Counted from the stretch's first letter, positions 28,139-41,638 are shown. The stretch: 64,000 bases of DNA from Alteromonas aestuariivivens (GCF_003367475.1 NZ_QRHA01000005.1:279641-343640), one strand, 5' to 3'. The notes: generated by a model not told the origin, from the sequence alone. Numbers and translations are program-made.

Positions 28139-28705
28139 TTAATCTTCGAAAACCGAGCGCCAGTTTGCAAAATACATCCCTGCGTCAACGGGAGGTTTTG
28201 CAGGCGCCTCTGTTACCGCAGTTCCGAGATAAAGGTATCCGACTATTTCGTCCTGAGGCTGTAATCCCAATCCAGTTTTTACTGTATCGCAATGCGCGTA
28301 ATCTCCGGTTCTCCAAATACCTTGGAAACCCTGCGCAAATGCGGCCATCTGCATAGCCATAACCGCGCAGGAAGCCGACGCGACCTGTTCCACCCATGGC
28401 ACCTTCGCATGCTCTGTATAGCGTGCAATCGCTACAATAACCATGGGGGCGCGCATCGGGAGTTGGGCTGCCCGCTCAACTTCCTTTGCCGATTTATCAT
28501 TAGCAACCGCAGATTGCTCAAAAAGGCTGCCTAGCCTGTGCCGCCCCATCCCTTCACATACGACGAATCGCCATGGCTTCAAACCGGCATGATCCGGTAC
28601 TCTCAGAGCTGCCTGCATAATGTTTTCCAAACAACTACCTGAGGGAGCCGGCTCGGTCAACCGCGGCTGGGAATGCCGATTTAAAAGTAATGTCAGTGCG
28701 TCCAC
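28139..28705 (-). CDS. nitroreductase family protein (YdjA-like)
   Basis: 188 residues of the small FMN-dependent nitroreductase fold. The N-terminal NRHSQPRLTEPAP, RVPDHAGLKPWRFVV and the C-terminal EIVGYLYLGT match the YdjA branch, which has a minimal, shallow active site. It reduces electrophiles with NAD(P)H in vitro in relatives; the physiological substrate is unknown. It is separated by 69 bp from a DoxX protein on the same strand, and the two may be cotranscribed. Confidence 0.88.
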   Translation of the reverse strand: MDALTLLLNRHSQPRLTEPAPSGSCLENIMQAALRVPDHAGLKPWRFVVCEGMGRHRLGSLFEQSAVANDKSAKEVERAAQLPMRAPMVIVAIARYTEHAKVPWVEQVASASCAVMAMQMAAFAQGFQGIWRTGDYAHCDTVKTGLGLQPQDEIVGYLYLGTAVTEAPAKPPVDAGMYFANWRSVFED

Positions 28706-28774
28706 TTAAAACTCCTTACACTCAGGCAATAGACTCCACTAGCATGCCAGATACGGAAAACATCGTATAGCTTC

Positions 28775-29386
28775 TCAATGCAGATTACTGCTGGCCCTAC
28801 GTAGCCAGTAATCTGCACTGACATATCGGCCGCCTCCGTAGGCCAATAAAACCAATAGCATGACAAGATAGGTGATAGCAAATTCCATCCCATTGTTAAG
28901 GATCACCAACTTTCCGCTGGAGGTTAACCAGTCATAGTGCCCATATTCCTGCAGTAAAGAATTAGCCCGTTGAAGTTTCTCGGCCGACGTGACGACGGAC
29001 TCATCGTAAAGCAACACTCCGTTTGCCAGCCAACTTTGGGGGTCAGCAATCGCAAGCCAGCCATTCTCCCAATGCACCATCACAGCCGCTACCAGCATCG
29101 TGAAAATTAGAGGAATGCTGCTCAGGCGGGTGAATAACCCCAACAAGAGAAAGATACCTCCCAACAGTTCCGCGCCAATTGCCAAGGTTACCTGCAGGGC
29201 GGGCATCGGCAATCCAAGCCCCCACTCCACATTGCCGAACCAGGTAACCACCTGCTCAAAATTTACAACCTTGTTCCAACCTGCCTGCAGCATAACAGGA
29301 GCCAGATACAGCCTTAGCATCAATAACGGCACGCCATCCAGTTTCTGCAATCGTTGCTGTAATGCGGGTAATATTGGGCCACTCAT
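28775..29386 (-). CDS. DoxX-family inner-membrane protein
   Basis: 203 residues with four predicted membrane segments (around 22-38, 68-84, 87-107 and 165-185). LMLRLYLAPVMLQAGWNKV and IGAELLGGIFLLLGLFTRL are DoxX hallmarks. A hydrophilic stretch at about 110-160 separates the third and fourth segments, which is longer than in small DoxX proteins. The family is linked to redox and sulfur metabolism at the membrane, but this member's role is not known. The ATG at 29386 follows an 'ACAGGAATTA' ribosome site on the minus strand. Confidence 0.85.
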   Translation of the reverse strand: MSGPILPALQQRLQKLDGVPLLMLRLYLAPVMLQAGWNKVVNFEQVVTWFGNVEWGLGLPMPALQVTLAIGAELLGGIFLLLGLFTRLSSIPLIFTMLVAAVMVHWENGWLAIADPQSWLANGVLLYDESVVTSAEKLQRANSLLQEYGHYDWLTSSGKLVILNNGMEFAITYLVMLLVLLAYGGGRYVSADYWLRRASSNLH

Positions 29387-29614
29387 GAGTTAATTCCTGT
29401 CAACAATGTTGTAAGTAGAAGTTGTAAGTATAAAGAACCGCTTGGCATCAAAAATCTTTCATTCAGAGTTACGTTTTCCTGCTTTGCCACCTGCAACGCA
29501 CGACGCCGGCCCCACACCGCAGTTAACGATTACAAAAGTTTACAATTTTCACTCGCGATCCTGGGTAATTTCGATAACATAACGGAGTAAACAACAACGA
29601 GGTATCTAGCAAAT

Positions 29615-31477
29615 ATGGCAGTCAACGGAAGCTGGACCAAATCACTTTTTGTGGGCCTATGGACGGTCTTGAATTTTTGTAGAAAACTGTTTTTCAATCT
29701 GATTTTCATCTTCCTGGTAGTGGTGATCATCATAGCAGTTAGCGGTGGTGAGGAACCCCATTCTGTCAATCCTGACAGCGCTCTGTATCTCAACCTCAAA
29801 GGTAATCTGGTCATAGAAAAGGAATCGGTGGATCCTTTTGAGCAGTTTATGCAGGAAGCCCTGGGGGAAGAGCCGGATAACCCGGAAGTATTAGTCAGAG
29901 ACGTGGTAAAAGCACTGGAAAATGCTAAGCAGGACAAACGCATTAAGGCACTCGTTCTTGACTTGCAAGGGTTAACCGGCGGCGGTCTCGACAAACTGCG
30001 TGAAATTGCCCGGGCGATAGATGATTTCAAAACCTCGGAAAAGCCAGTCTATGCACTGGGCGATTTTTACAGCCAGAATCAGTACTACCTCGCTGCCCAC
30101 GCCGATCATCTGTACCTCAATCCAATGGGAGCCCTGCTTTTGGAAGGCTACGGACGGTACGGGCTCTATTTTAAAAATCTGCTGGAAAAGCTTAAAATTT
30201 CGACCCACATATTCAGGGTCGGGACATACAAATCTGCCGTCGAACCTTTTATGCGCAACGACATGTCCGACGCAGCGCGAGAGGCAAATCGCGAGTGGCT
30301 TGACACCTACTGGTCCCAGTACAAAGCGGATGTCGCCAGCGCGAGAAATCTCGACCCCACCAATTTTGACGAAAAACTCGACGTACTGGTTGAAAAATTT
30401 GGCGCCGTGGGCGGTGACTTTGCCCAGTATGCGCTCAAGAACAATTGGGTAGATGCACTGAAAACCCGTGAAGAAGTGCGCACTGAACTGGTCGCATTGG
30501 TCGGTACAGACGAAAAAGGTACCGGCATCAATTACACCACGCTGGACACCTATCTGAAAGTCATTAACCCGCCCTTGCCACACATTGAGACCAATGCTGA
30601 CAAAGTTGCTATTGTAGTCGCCAAAGGAACAATTCTGAATGGTGAGCAAAAAGCAGGTGCCATTGGTGGCGACAGCACGGCAAGGTTACTGCGCAAGGCC
30701 CGTTTGGACGACAAGGTGAAAGCGGTTGTTCTTCAGGTTGATTCGCCGGGAGGAAGCGCGTTTGCTTCCGAGGTGATCCGTCAGGAAATTCTGGAACTTA
30801 AGGCTGTCGGCAAACCGGTGGTTGTCTCAATGAGCACTTACGCCGCGTCCGGTGGTTACTGGATTTCCGCCAGCGCCGACAGGATTTATGCATCTCCCAG
30901 CACTATTACAGGTTCAATAGGAGTGTTCGGGCTGTTTATGACCTACGAAAAATCTCTTGATTACATCGGCGTTAATACCGACGGTGTAGGATCAACAGAA
31001 CTCGCTGGTTTGTCTCCTTTACGTCCGCTGGACCCAAGAGTAGGTCAAATACTGCAAACCAGCGTCGAACACAGTTACCAGCAATTCCTTGACCTGGTGT
31101 CCAGCAATCGGGGGTTGAGTGTTGAAGACGTCGACAAAATTGCACAAGGCCGGGTTTGGATAGGAGAAACGGCCAAGCAATTGGGCCTGGTAGATGAGTT
31201 GGGGGAATTGGATGATGCCATCGCCTCGGCAGCTGAATTTGCCGGGTTGGAGCATTACGAAACCTTCTATGTTGAGCGTACTTTATCTCCACAGGAACTG
31301 TTCTGGAAAGAGTTTTTCGGCCAGGCCTTCGTGCAGGCAGCTAAAATGCAGTTCTCTGACTCAAACAGCGCACTCATGGACATGGTCAAACAGGTAATTT
31401 CGAAATTTGACTGGTATCAGCAACTCAATGATCCAAGAGGGGTTTATGTGTTGTGCCTGCAGTGTCAGGCCGGATAA
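29615..31477 (+). CDS. sppA: signal peptide peptidase SppA, 67K type
   Basis: 620 residues, the long double-domain form found in E. coli. An N-terminal membrane anchor (about 26-43) holds it in the inner membrane with the catalytic part in the periplasm. It degrades cleaved signal peptides with a Ser/Lys dyad split over the two halves: K206 in GTYKSAVEPF and S412 in YAASGGYW. The SPGGSAFAS and TGSIGVFG motifs are intact. ATG 29615 has GAGG about twelve bases upstream. sprT follows immediately. Confidence 0.96.
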   Translation: MAVNGSWTKSLFVGLWTVLNFCRKLFFNLIFIFLVVVIIIAVSGGEEPHSVNPDSALYLNLKGNLVIEKESVDPFEQFMQEALGEEPDNPEVLVRDVVKALENAKQDKRIKALVLDLQGLTGGGLDKLREIARAIDDFKTSEKPVYALGDFYSQNQYYLAAHADHLYLNPMGALLLEGYGRYGLYFKNLLEKLKISTHIFRVGTYKSAVEPFMRNDMSDAAREANREWLDTYWSQYKADVASARNLDPTNFDEKLDVLVEKFGAVGGDFAQYALKNNWVDALKTREEVRTELVALVGTDEKGTGINYTTLDTYLKVINPPLPHIETNADKVAIVVAKGTILNGEQKAGAIGGDSTARLLRKARLDDKVKAVVLQVDSPGGSAFASEVIRQEILELKAVGKPVVVSMSTYAASGGYWISASADRIYASPSTITGSIGVFGLFMTYEKSLDYIGVNTDGVGSTELAGLSPLRPLDPRVGQILQTSVEHSYQQFLDLVSSNRGLSVEDVDKIAQGRVWIGETAKQLGLVDELGELDDAIASAAEFAGLEHYETFYVERTLSPQELFWKEFFGQAFVQAAKMQFSDSNSALMDMVKQVISKFDWYQQLNDPRGVYVLCLQCQAG

Positions 31478-31480
31478 TTG

Positions 31481-31966
31481 GTGTCACTCACCACAGCTGA
31501 CAAAAACAGGGTGATACAAGCAATTGATGACTTGTATCACCTCGCCCGACAGTATTTTAATCGTGAATTTCCCCGCCCAGCCGTAACTTTCAGACGCTCC
31601 GGTAAAAATGCGGGGACCGCGTTTCTGCAGCAAAACCGGATTAATTTTCATCCCACTTTACTCCAGGAAAATCTGCAAGCGTACTTCAACGAAGTGATCC
31701 CGCATGAGGTCAGCCACCTTCTGGCCTATCAATTGTATGGACGGGTAAAACCCCATGGGGCTGAATGGAAATATCTGATGCTGAATGTGTTTAATGTACC
31801 GCCCCAGACGACACACAATTTTGATCTTTCCAGCCTGGAACTTAAAAGCTTTCATTACTCCTGTAACTGCGGCGTGTTGAGCCTGGGCGTCCGGCGCCAC
31901 AACAACATATTACGCGGGCAGCAATACAAATGTCGCCGTTGTCAGGCCGTTCTGACACAAGTTTAA
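31481..31966 (+). CDS. sprT: SprT-like zinc protein
   Basis: About 161 residues. Contains a metalloprotease-type HEVSH motif (near residues 75-79) and a C-terminal zinc ribbon with cysteines near 128, 130, 151 and 154 (CNC and CRRC). Bacterial SprT is poorly characterised; the fold is shared with the eukaryotic DNA-protein crosslink protease Spartan. A TTG at 31478 and a GTG at 31481 follow the sppA stop directly; I prefer the GTG. Close spacing suggests cotranscription with sppA. Confidence 0.9.
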   Translation: MSLTTADKNRVIQAIDDLYHLARQYFNREFPRPAVTFRRSGKNAGTAFLQQNRINFHPTLLQENLQAYFNEVIPHEVSHLLAYQLYGRVKPHGAEWKYLMLNVFNVPPQTTHNFDLSSLELKSFHYSCNCGVLSLGVRRHNNILRGQQYKCRRCQAVLTQV

Positions 31967-32026
31967 CACTTCAGGCAGTAAGGATAACCACCCGAAGTCA
32001 GCGGATATGCTGTGATTAGAAGGAAT

Positions 32027-32476
32027 TTACTGAAACCACTTTTGGGTAAAGATGCGATCGAGCTCGTCAAATGCAACCTTGAGCAAACTGGCCAGCTCTT
32101 TAAACTGCGGGCGAGTTTTCATTGAACTGATTTCACAGCCCTCTGCTTGCATCTTGCGATGAATATCCTGATACCAGTGTTTAAGCTGAGGTGGCAATAC
32201 CTGGTTTGAACGATGCCCAAGCCATAACAACCCCTGTAACGGCAGACTGAGGAAAAAGGCACCAATCGCCAGCGCCTGAGGCAGATAAGCTAACCCCTGA
32301 ATGTTAACCATCACGGCGCAGACCAGGATGGCCAAAGGAGGCATTACCGTCAGCGCCAGCTTGGTCGCAGCGATAACACGACATTCCGGGAAATAAGGAT
32401 ACAACTCTTTTTTGACCGGCCAGGTATTCAGGTAGTCCTGGCCATCTTTGAACATGGAAACCACAGAATGTGCCAT
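32027..32476 (-). CDS. yfbV: UPF0208 membrane protein (YfbV)
   Basis: 149 residues. Starts with the conserved FKDGQDYLNTWPVKKELYPY and FPECRVIAATKLA, followed by two membrane segments (about 41-62 and 66-84) and a cytoplasmic C-terminus. E. coli YfbV has been implicated in chromosome terminus organisation (I recall MatP-related work); function here is inferred only from family. Convergent with sprT. Confidence 0.9.
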   Translation of the reverse strand: MAHSVVSMFKDGQDYLNTWPVKKELYPYFPECRVIAATKLALTVMPPLAILVCAVMVNIQGLAYLPQALAIGAFFLSLPLQGLLWLGHRSNQVLPPQLKHWYQDIHRKMQAEGCEISSMKTRPQFKELASLLKVAFDELDRIFTQKWFQ

Positions 32477-33829
<1,353 letters not shown>

Positions 33830-33844
33830 TAGCAATCCAAAACA

Positions 33845-33870
33845 GAGGGGATTTAAGTTTAAATCCCCTC
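33845..33870. terminator. 26-nt palindrome between trxB and aat
   Basis: GAGGGGATTTAA (33845-33856) and TTAAATCCCCTC (33859-33870) are perfect complements around two bases. No U-tract follows, so it may be a partial terminator or an mRNA-stabilising hairpin just before aat (start 33895). Confidence 0.6.
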
Positions 33871-33894
33871 ATCGACTACCGCAGACGGCAACTG

Positions 33895-34641
33895 ATGATC
33901 GAACTGCCCTACCTTACCGAACACGCTCCTTTTCCCAGCGTATCCGAGGCGCTAAGCGAGCCAAATGGACTGCTTGCGTTTGGTGGCACACTGGATATCA
34001 ATCGTCTGTTCAATGCCTACAGCAACGGTATTTTTCCCTGGTTCAGCGAGCAGGAGCCTATTTTGTGGTGGTCCCCGGATCCCAGAGCCATAATAGACTT
34101 GGATTGTTTTCATCTGTCCCGCAGTCTGGCAAAGCTAAGCCGCCAAAAGCGCTATCAGGTCACACTTAATCAGAACTTCGGCGCAGTAATCCGTGCATGT
34201 GCAACGATTTCCCGGCTCAACCCTCACACTCAGCAGGTAAGTCAGGAGACCTGGATCACCAAAGACATGCAACATGCATATTTTGAGCTTCACCAGGCAG
34301 GATTGGCTCATTCGGTAGAGGTTTGGGACGAAAGCACCCTGGTAGGTGGTTTATATGGCGTCGCGGTAGGGAAAGTGTTTTGTGGTGAGTCCATGTTTCA
34401 CCATCGGACTAACGCTTCGAAACTGGCAATGTATGCACTGGTTACCCATATGAAAGCCCATAACCTGGCTTTCATCGACTGTCAGTTGCCTACCGATCAT
34501 CTTGCCAGCATGGGGGCAACGCCTATCCCGAGAGAAGAATTTATTGTTCGGCTGAAAGCCAATAACCTGACCTTGGACAGCGGTGGCCATATCCTCTCAG
34601 AATATCGACACTGCTGGTGTCCCCAGGAAATTACGCCATGA
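33895..34641 (+). CDS. aat: leucyl/phenylalanyl-tRNA--protein transferase
   Basis: 248 residues. Adds Leu or Phe from aminoacyl-tRNA to N-terminal Lys or Arg of proteins, creating N-degrons for ClpS/ClpAP, both encoded about 2 to 4 kb further on. GLLAFGGTLD, NGIFPWFSEQEPILWWSPDPR, GGLYGVAVGKVFCGESMFH and FIDCQ are the family signatures. The stop overlaps the start of bpt (ATGA). Confidence 0.97.
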   Translation: MIELPYLTEHAPFPSVSEALSEPNGLLAFGGTLDINRLFNAYSNGIFPWFSEQEPILWWSPDPRAIIDLDCFHLSRSLAKLSRQKRYQVTLNQNFGAVIRACATISRLNPHTQQVSQETWITKDMQHAYFELHQAGLAHSVEVWDESTLVGGLYGVAVGKVFCGESMFHHRTNASKLAMYALVTHMKAHNLAFIDCQLPTDHLASMGATPIPREEFIVRLKANNLTLDSGGHILSEYRHCWCPQEITP

Positions 34642-35351
34642 AATTTGGCATAACCCAGGCATTTTCCTGTAGCTATTTACCCCAACAGCACGAACAGTTG
34701 CTGGTGTATGCTGACGAAGACATGAATCAGGCATGGCGCTATGGTCAGTTAATTCAGGTTGGCTTTCGCCGCAGCGGTGACCAAATTTACCGACCGCACT
34801 GCCCCCGCTGTCAGGCCTGTGAGTCGATTCGTATCCCAGTAGATGATTTTCTTCCTTCACGCAGCCAGCGACGCATTCTGAAAAAAAATAAATCTTTTGA
34901 ATCTCGCTTCAGCAGGACACCTGCTGAACAGTATTATCGCTTATATGAAAAGTACATAAATTGCCGCCACGCAGACGGAACAATGTTCCCACCCAGCCGG
35001 GAGCAATTCGACAGTTTTATTCAATGTCGCTGGAAGCCGCCTGTTTTTATCGAAGCCTATGACCAAAATGACCTGATTGCAGTAGCCGTAACCGATGACA
35101 TCAACGCCGGATCAGACCAACAGGCACTTTCAGCGCTTTACACCTTTTTCGACCCCAACCGGGAAAAAGATTCCATTGGTACCTGGATGATTTTGCAGCA
35201 AATCAGTTTTGCCCGCCAGCTGGGACGCAAATACCTGTATTTGGGATATCATGTGGCAGGATGCCGAAAAATGGATTATAAACAGAACTTCATCCCCCAC
35301 GAACGATTCAGCGACAACAAATGGCAGAGAAACGCCAAAAAAGTCCCGTGA
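34638..35351 (+). CDS. bpt: aspartate/glutamate leucyltransferase
   Basis: 237 residues. Transfers Leu to N-terminal Asp or Glu, the second N-end rule transferase of proteobacteria (also called ate). Conserved cysteines in CSYLP, PHCPRCQACESIRIP, and a C-terminal GNAT-like domain with KYLYLGYHVAGCRKMDYK are present. The ATG at 34638 overlaps the aat stop, so the pair is translationally coupled. An in-frame upstream start at 34617 lies inside aat and is unlikely. Confidence 0.96.
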   Translation: MKFGITQAFSCSYLPQQHEQLLVYADEDMNQAWRYGQLIQVGFRRSGDQIYRPHCPRCQACESIRIPVDDFLPSRSQRRILKKNKSFESRFSRTPAEQYYRLYEKYINCRHADGTMFPPSREQFDSFIQCRWKPPVFIEAYDQNDLIAVAVTDDINAGSDQQALSALYTFFDPNREKDSIGTWMILQQISFARQLGRKYLYLGYHVAGCRKMDYKQNFIPHERFSDNKWQRNAKKVP

Positions 35352-35426
35352 TCCCTTTACAGCACGGCACTAATTGGTTAATGTCTGCGCGGCAAAAATT
35401 TTGACTTACTGAGGTAGCTGCTTTAA

Positions 35427-35645
35427 ATGGCAAAAGAAGATTGTATTGAAATGGAAGGCACGGTTCTGGACACCCTGCCCAACACCATGTTCCGCGTTGA
35501 ACTTGAAAATGGCCACGTGGTCACAGCGCATATTTCCGGAAAGATGCGTAAAAACTATATTCGTATATTAACTGGCGACAAAGTCACCGTGGAAATGACT
35601 CCGTACGATCTCACAAAAGGTCGTATCATCTATCGCGCCAGATAA
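35427..35645 (+). CDS. infA: translation initiation factor IF-1
   Basis: 72 residues, exact family length; S1-like OB fold. Sequence [20 protein letters not shown] at the N-terminus and [20 protein letters not shown] in the middle are diagnostic. It binds the ribosomal A site during initiation. The position after bpt and before clpA (opposite strand) is conserved in gammaproteobacteria. Confidence 0.98.
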   Translation: MAKEDCIEMEGTVLDTLPNTMFRVELENGHVVTAHISGKMRKNYIRILTGDKVTVEMTPYDLTKGRIIYRAR

Positions 35646-35672
35646 TACATCATCAAGCGGTAATCTTCGTTC

Positions 35673-35702
35673 AAAAAAGCCCGGACAATGCCGGGCTTTT
35701 TC
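35673..35702 (+). terminator. infA terminator
   Basis: AAAAAAGCCCGG pairs with CCGGGCTTTTT around ACAATG. It lies between convergent infA and clpA and can work both ways. Confidence 0.9.
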
Positions 35703-35725
35703 GCGTATGAAGATTATTTCAGGCG

Positions 35726-38002
35726 TTAACTGGATTCCTCTTCGGCATTTTGTGCTTTAATGCCGGTGAACTCGAATACCAGTTTATCTTCTCCAAGGTC
35801 AACCCTGACATTCCCGCCCTTGCTCAACTCACCAAACAACAGTTCGTTAGCCAGTTCCTTTTTAATTTCTTCCTTAATAAGTCGGGCCATCGGTCTTGCG
35901 CCCATAGACTTGTCATAACCTTTTTCAGCCAGGTAAGCCCGGGCTGCAGCAGTTACCTCAAGTGACACTCCTTTGGTGTCCAACTGTGCCTGCAATTCGA
36001 TGATAAATTTATCAACAACCTGAAGAATAATCTCGCTATCAAGATGATTAAACCAGATGATGCCGTCCAGTCGGTTGCGAAATTCAGGCGAGAAGACTTT
36101 ATTTATTTCCGTCAGGGCATCGTGGCTGTGATCCTGTTGCTTGAACCCGATGGACTTGCGCACGGTTTCCTGCACACCAGCATTGGTCGTCATCACTACC
36201 ACGACATTCCGGAAATCGACCTTACGGCCATTATTGTCGGTTAATGTACCGTGGTCCATTACCTGCAGAAGAATGTTGTAAATGTCACTGTGTGCCTTTT
36301 CTATCTCATCCAGCAGTACCACTGAGTAAGGGTTTTTAATCACCGCATCCGTCAGCAGGCCACCCTGGTCGAAACCCACATAGCCTGGAGGTGCACCAAT
36401 TAGCCGGCTAACCGCATGCCGTTCCATGTACTCAGACATATCAAACCGGATCAGCTCTACACCCATGATTTTAGCCAGTTGCTGAGTAACTTCGGTTTTC
36501 CCTACCCCTGTTGGGCCGGCAAACAGGAAACTGCCAATGGGCTTCTTCTCGTTACCCAGACCGGCTCGGGAAAGATGAATGGCATCAGTCAGGGTCTCAA
36601 TTGCCTTGTCCTGGCCAAATACCACCATTTTCAGATCCCGACCAAGGTTTTTGAGTACTTCCTTATCAGAAGCCGATACTGATTTCTCCGGTATGCGTGC
36701 CATCTTGGAAATAATGTGTTCGATATCCGATACATTAATGGTTTTCTTACGCTTTGATACCGGTAACAAACGCTGACTCGCTCCGGCTTCGTCCATAACG
36801 TCTATAGCTTTATCCGGCAAATGACGTTCATTAATGTATTTGGCCGACAACTCTGCAGCAGCCTGCAACGCCTTTTGCGTGAATCGCACGCTGTGGTGTT
36901 CTTCATAGCGTGACTTTAATCCCTGCAGGATCTTGGTGGTATCGCTGACACTGGGCTCGATTACATCCACCTTTTGGAATCGTCTTGCCAAGGCTCTGTC
37001 TTTCTCGAATATGCCCTGATACTCCTGATAGGTGGTTGAACCAATGCAGCGCAATTCACCACTGCTCAGTTTGGGCTTGAGCAAGTTTGACGCATCCATT
37101 ACCCCACCCGATGCGGCTCCGGCTCCAATAATGGTGTGAATTTCATCAATAAACAGGATGGCATTCGGATCTTTACCGAGCTCACGCAGAATGGCTTTTA
37201 GCCGTTTCTCAAAATCACCACGATATTTGGTTCCAGCCAGCAACCCTCCCAAATCAAGGGAGTACACTGTACTTTCAGCTATAACTTCAGGAACTTCGTC
37301 GTTAACAATTCGATACGCAAGGCCTTCAGCGATGGCGGTTTTACCGACACCGGCTTCACCGACCAGAAGCGGGTTGTTTTTTCGCCGACGACAAAGTATC
37401 TGTATGGTTCGTTCCAATTCCAGATCGCGACCGATTAAGGGGTCGATTTTTCCGTCTTTGGCCTGTTTGTTCAAGTCTGTGGCATATTTACTCAGCGCAG
37501 ATCCGTTTTCATCCGAATCCGATGCTTCTTCCTGGCTCTCGGGAGTGCCTGGCGCGTCTTCGTCCATTTTGCTGACTCCGTGGCTGATAAAATTCACCAC
37601 ATCGAGCCGGGTTACATCGGATTTTTTGAGAATGTAAACTGCCTGGGATTCCTGTTCACTGAATATAGCTACCAGAACATTGGCGCCGGTCACTTCGTCC
37701 TTGCCGGAAGACTGAACATGAAATACGGCACGTTGAAGTACACGCTGGAACCCTAATGTAGGCTGCGTTTCCCGCTCGTTGGCTTGCTCTTCAAGAATCA
37801 GGGGGGTGGTGTCTTTTACAAATTCAATCAGTTCGGACTTAATGGAATCAATGTTTGCACCGCAAGCTTTAAGAGCTTCGCGAGCAGCCGAATTGTCCAG
37901 CAATGCCAACAACAAATGCTCCACCGTCATAAATTCATGACGATGCTCTCTGGCAAACACAAAAGCTTCGTTAAGCGTCTGCTCTAACTCTTTATTCAAC
38001 AT
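35726..38002 (-). CDS. clpA: ATP-dependent Clp protease ATP-binding subunit ClpA
   Basis: 758 residues, the E. coli length, when started at ATG 38002 (AGAGGG upstream); the frame is open further but that part is not ClpA. The N-domain (1-145) binds ClpS. D1 has Walker A GEAGVGKTAIAEG and D2 has GPTGVGKTEVTQQ; the IGF loop for ClpP docking is seen in RKSIGFKQQD. It unfolds substrates for ClpP. It follows clpS by 26 bp on the same strand. ClpP is not in the window. Confidence 0.98.
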   Translation of the reverse strand: MLNKELEQTLNEAFVFAREHRHEFMTVEHLLLALLDNSAAREALKACGANIDSIKSELIEFVKDTTPLILEEQANERETQPTLGFQRVLQRAVFHVQSSGKDEVTGANVLVAIFSEQESQAVYILKKSDVTRLDVVNFISHGVSKMDEDAPGTPESQEEASDSDENGSALSKYATDLNKQAKDGKIDPLIGRDLELERTIQILCRRRKNNPLLVGEAGVGKTAIAEGLAYRIVNDEVPEVIAESTVYSLDLGGLLAGTKYRGDFEKRLKAILRELGKDPNAILFIDEIHTIIGAGAASGGVMDASNLLKPKLSSGELRCIGSTTYQEYQGIFEKDRALARRFQKVDVIEPSVSDTTKILQGLKSRYEEHHSVRFTQKALQAAAELSAKYINERHLPDKAIDVMDEAGASQRLLPVSKRKKTINVSDIEHIISKMARIPEKSVSASDKEVLKNLGRDLKMVVFGQDKAIETLTDAIHLSRAGLGNEKKPIGSFLFAGPTGVGKTEVTQQLAKIMGVELIRFDMSEYMERHAVSRLIGAPPGYVGFDQGGLLTDAVIKNPYSVVLLDEIEKAHSDIYNILLQVMDHGTLTDNNGRKVDFRNVVVVMTTNAGVQETVRKSIGFKQQDHSHDALTEINKVFSPEFRNRLDGIIWFNHLDSEIILQVVDKFIIELQAQLDTKGVSLEVTAAARAYLAEKGYDKSMGARPMARLIKEEIKKELANELLFGELSKGGNVRVDLGEDKLVFEFTGIKAQNAEEESS

Positions 38003-38028
38003 ATGGCTCGCCCTCTTTATTCGTTGAC

Positions 38029-38349
38029 TTACGCCTGCTCCATGGTGCACATAAGCGGATGCTGATGCTTTCGCGCGTATTGGTTGACCTGCATCACTTT
38101 GGTTTCTGCAATCTCTGCTGTAAATATGCCACACACAGCCTTGCCCTGATAGTGCACAGTGAGCATTAACTGGTTGGCTTTGTCTGCATCCATATTAAAA
38201 AACTGCATCAGCACTTCGACAACAAAATCCATAGGGGTATAGTCGTCGTTGTTTAACAACACTTTATACATAGGAGGCGGCTGCGTTTTCCTGCGCACGG
38301 CCTCTATTTGCTTTTCCTTTTCTATCCCGAATATGTTGTCTTTACTCAT
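38029..38349 (-). CDS. clpS: ClpS adaptor for N-end rule substrates
   Basis: 106 residues. Binds N-degrons and delivers them to Clp[21 protein letters not shown] holds the conserved NxxD(D) substrate-pocket residues, and [20 protein letters not shown] is the ClpA interface. With aat and bpt nearby, the region encodes most of the bacterial N-end rule pathway. Confidence 0.97.
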   Translation of the reverse strand: MSKDNIFGIEKEKQIEAVRRKTQPPPMYKVLLNNDDYTPMDFVVEVLMQFFNMDADKANQLMLTVHYQGKAVCGIFTAEIAETKVMQVNQYARKHQHPLMCTMEQA

Positions 38350-38420
38350 AAAATAATCATAGTGCTTGTGCGGTCAAAATCGCAGTAAATTTTGAATTTA
38401 ATTAAATATCCATTAAAGGC

Positions 38421-38450
38421 TTGACATATGACGGTCAAAATATCTACAGT
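38421..38450 (+). promoter_or_regulatory. probable cspD promoter
   Basis: TTGACA (38421-38426) and TACAGT (38445-38450) with an 18-bp spacer. This gives a leader of about 100 nt before cspD, as common for cold-shock genes. Confidence 0.5.
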
Positions 38451-38560
38451 TTCGATATGGTTATGTGTAGTGACGCGCATAGCCATAAGCCCCTAGGTGT
38501 TATCTATTGTGGGGGCTTCCGTGTGTTAGTTCAAGGATCAGGATAAGAGGAAGTTGAAGT

Positions 38561-38779
38561 ATGGCGGTTGGTAAAGTTAAATGGTTTAACAACGCTAAGG
38601 GTTTTGGGTTTATCGTTCCGGAAGATGGTGGTGAGGACATTTTTGCCCACTACTCTACCATCCAAATGGAAGGTTATCGTTCACTTAAGGCTGGTCAGGA
38701 GGTAACTTTTGACATTCAGCAGGGTCCTAAAGGGCTGCACGCTGAAAACATTGGCCTTGTAGACGAACCTGAGCGGTAA
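38561..38779 (+). CDS. cspD: cold-shock domain protein CspD
   Basis: 72 residues. Single-stranded nucleic-acid-binding OB fold with RNP1 KGFGFIVPE and RNP2 DIFAHYSTI. CspD is induced in stationary phase in E. coli and inhibits replication. It is divergent from clpS-clpA, the same arrangement as in E. coli and Pseudomonas, which supports CspD over other Csp paralogues. Confidence 0.93.
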   Translation: MAVGKVKWFNNAKGFGFIVPEDGGEDIFAHYSTIQMEGYRSLKAGQEVTFDIQQGPKGLHAENIGLVDEPER

Positions 38780-38808
38780 TTTAAGCTCACAGCGAGTCGA
38801 ATAAGCGA

Positions 38809-38850
38809 AGGGCCCTCTGCTGTTTTAGCGGTCAGTAGAGGGCCTTTTTT
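38809..38850 (+). terminator. cspD terminator
   Basis: GGCCCTCT (38811-38818) pairs with AGAGGGCC (38837-38844); six T follow. Confidence 0.85.
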
Positions 38851-38925
38851 ATGTCTGTCAATCAAGCGTTAAGCCGCTTGGTCGAAGACTCAGCGCAAAC
38901 TGATGGTTATTGCTGATGTGTAAAA

Positions 38926-38953
38926 AAAAGCCCGGCTAGCTAGCCGGGCTTTT
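38926..38953 (-). terminator. icd terminator
   Basis: A perfect 28-nt palindrome (half-site AAAAGCCCGGCTAG) with eight A on the plus strand, giving a U run on the minus strand. It lies 16 bp after the icd stop. Confidence 0.85.
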
Positions 38954-38969
38954 CTGATTTAAACCTGAA

Positions 38970-41638
<2,669 letters not shown>

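Noticed and set aside
29408..29430. Tandem GTTGTAAGTA repeats between the DoxX gene and sppA
   Set aside because: Only two copies, no palindrome and no clear relation to a promoter; too little to call an operator.
29530..29552. TTACAAAAGTTTACA upstream of sppA as a HexR site
   Set aside because: The left half does not match TGTAAT in either orientation.
29972..30649. 225-codon open frame opposite sppA
   Set aside because: Shadow of sppA, no family features and no ribosome site.
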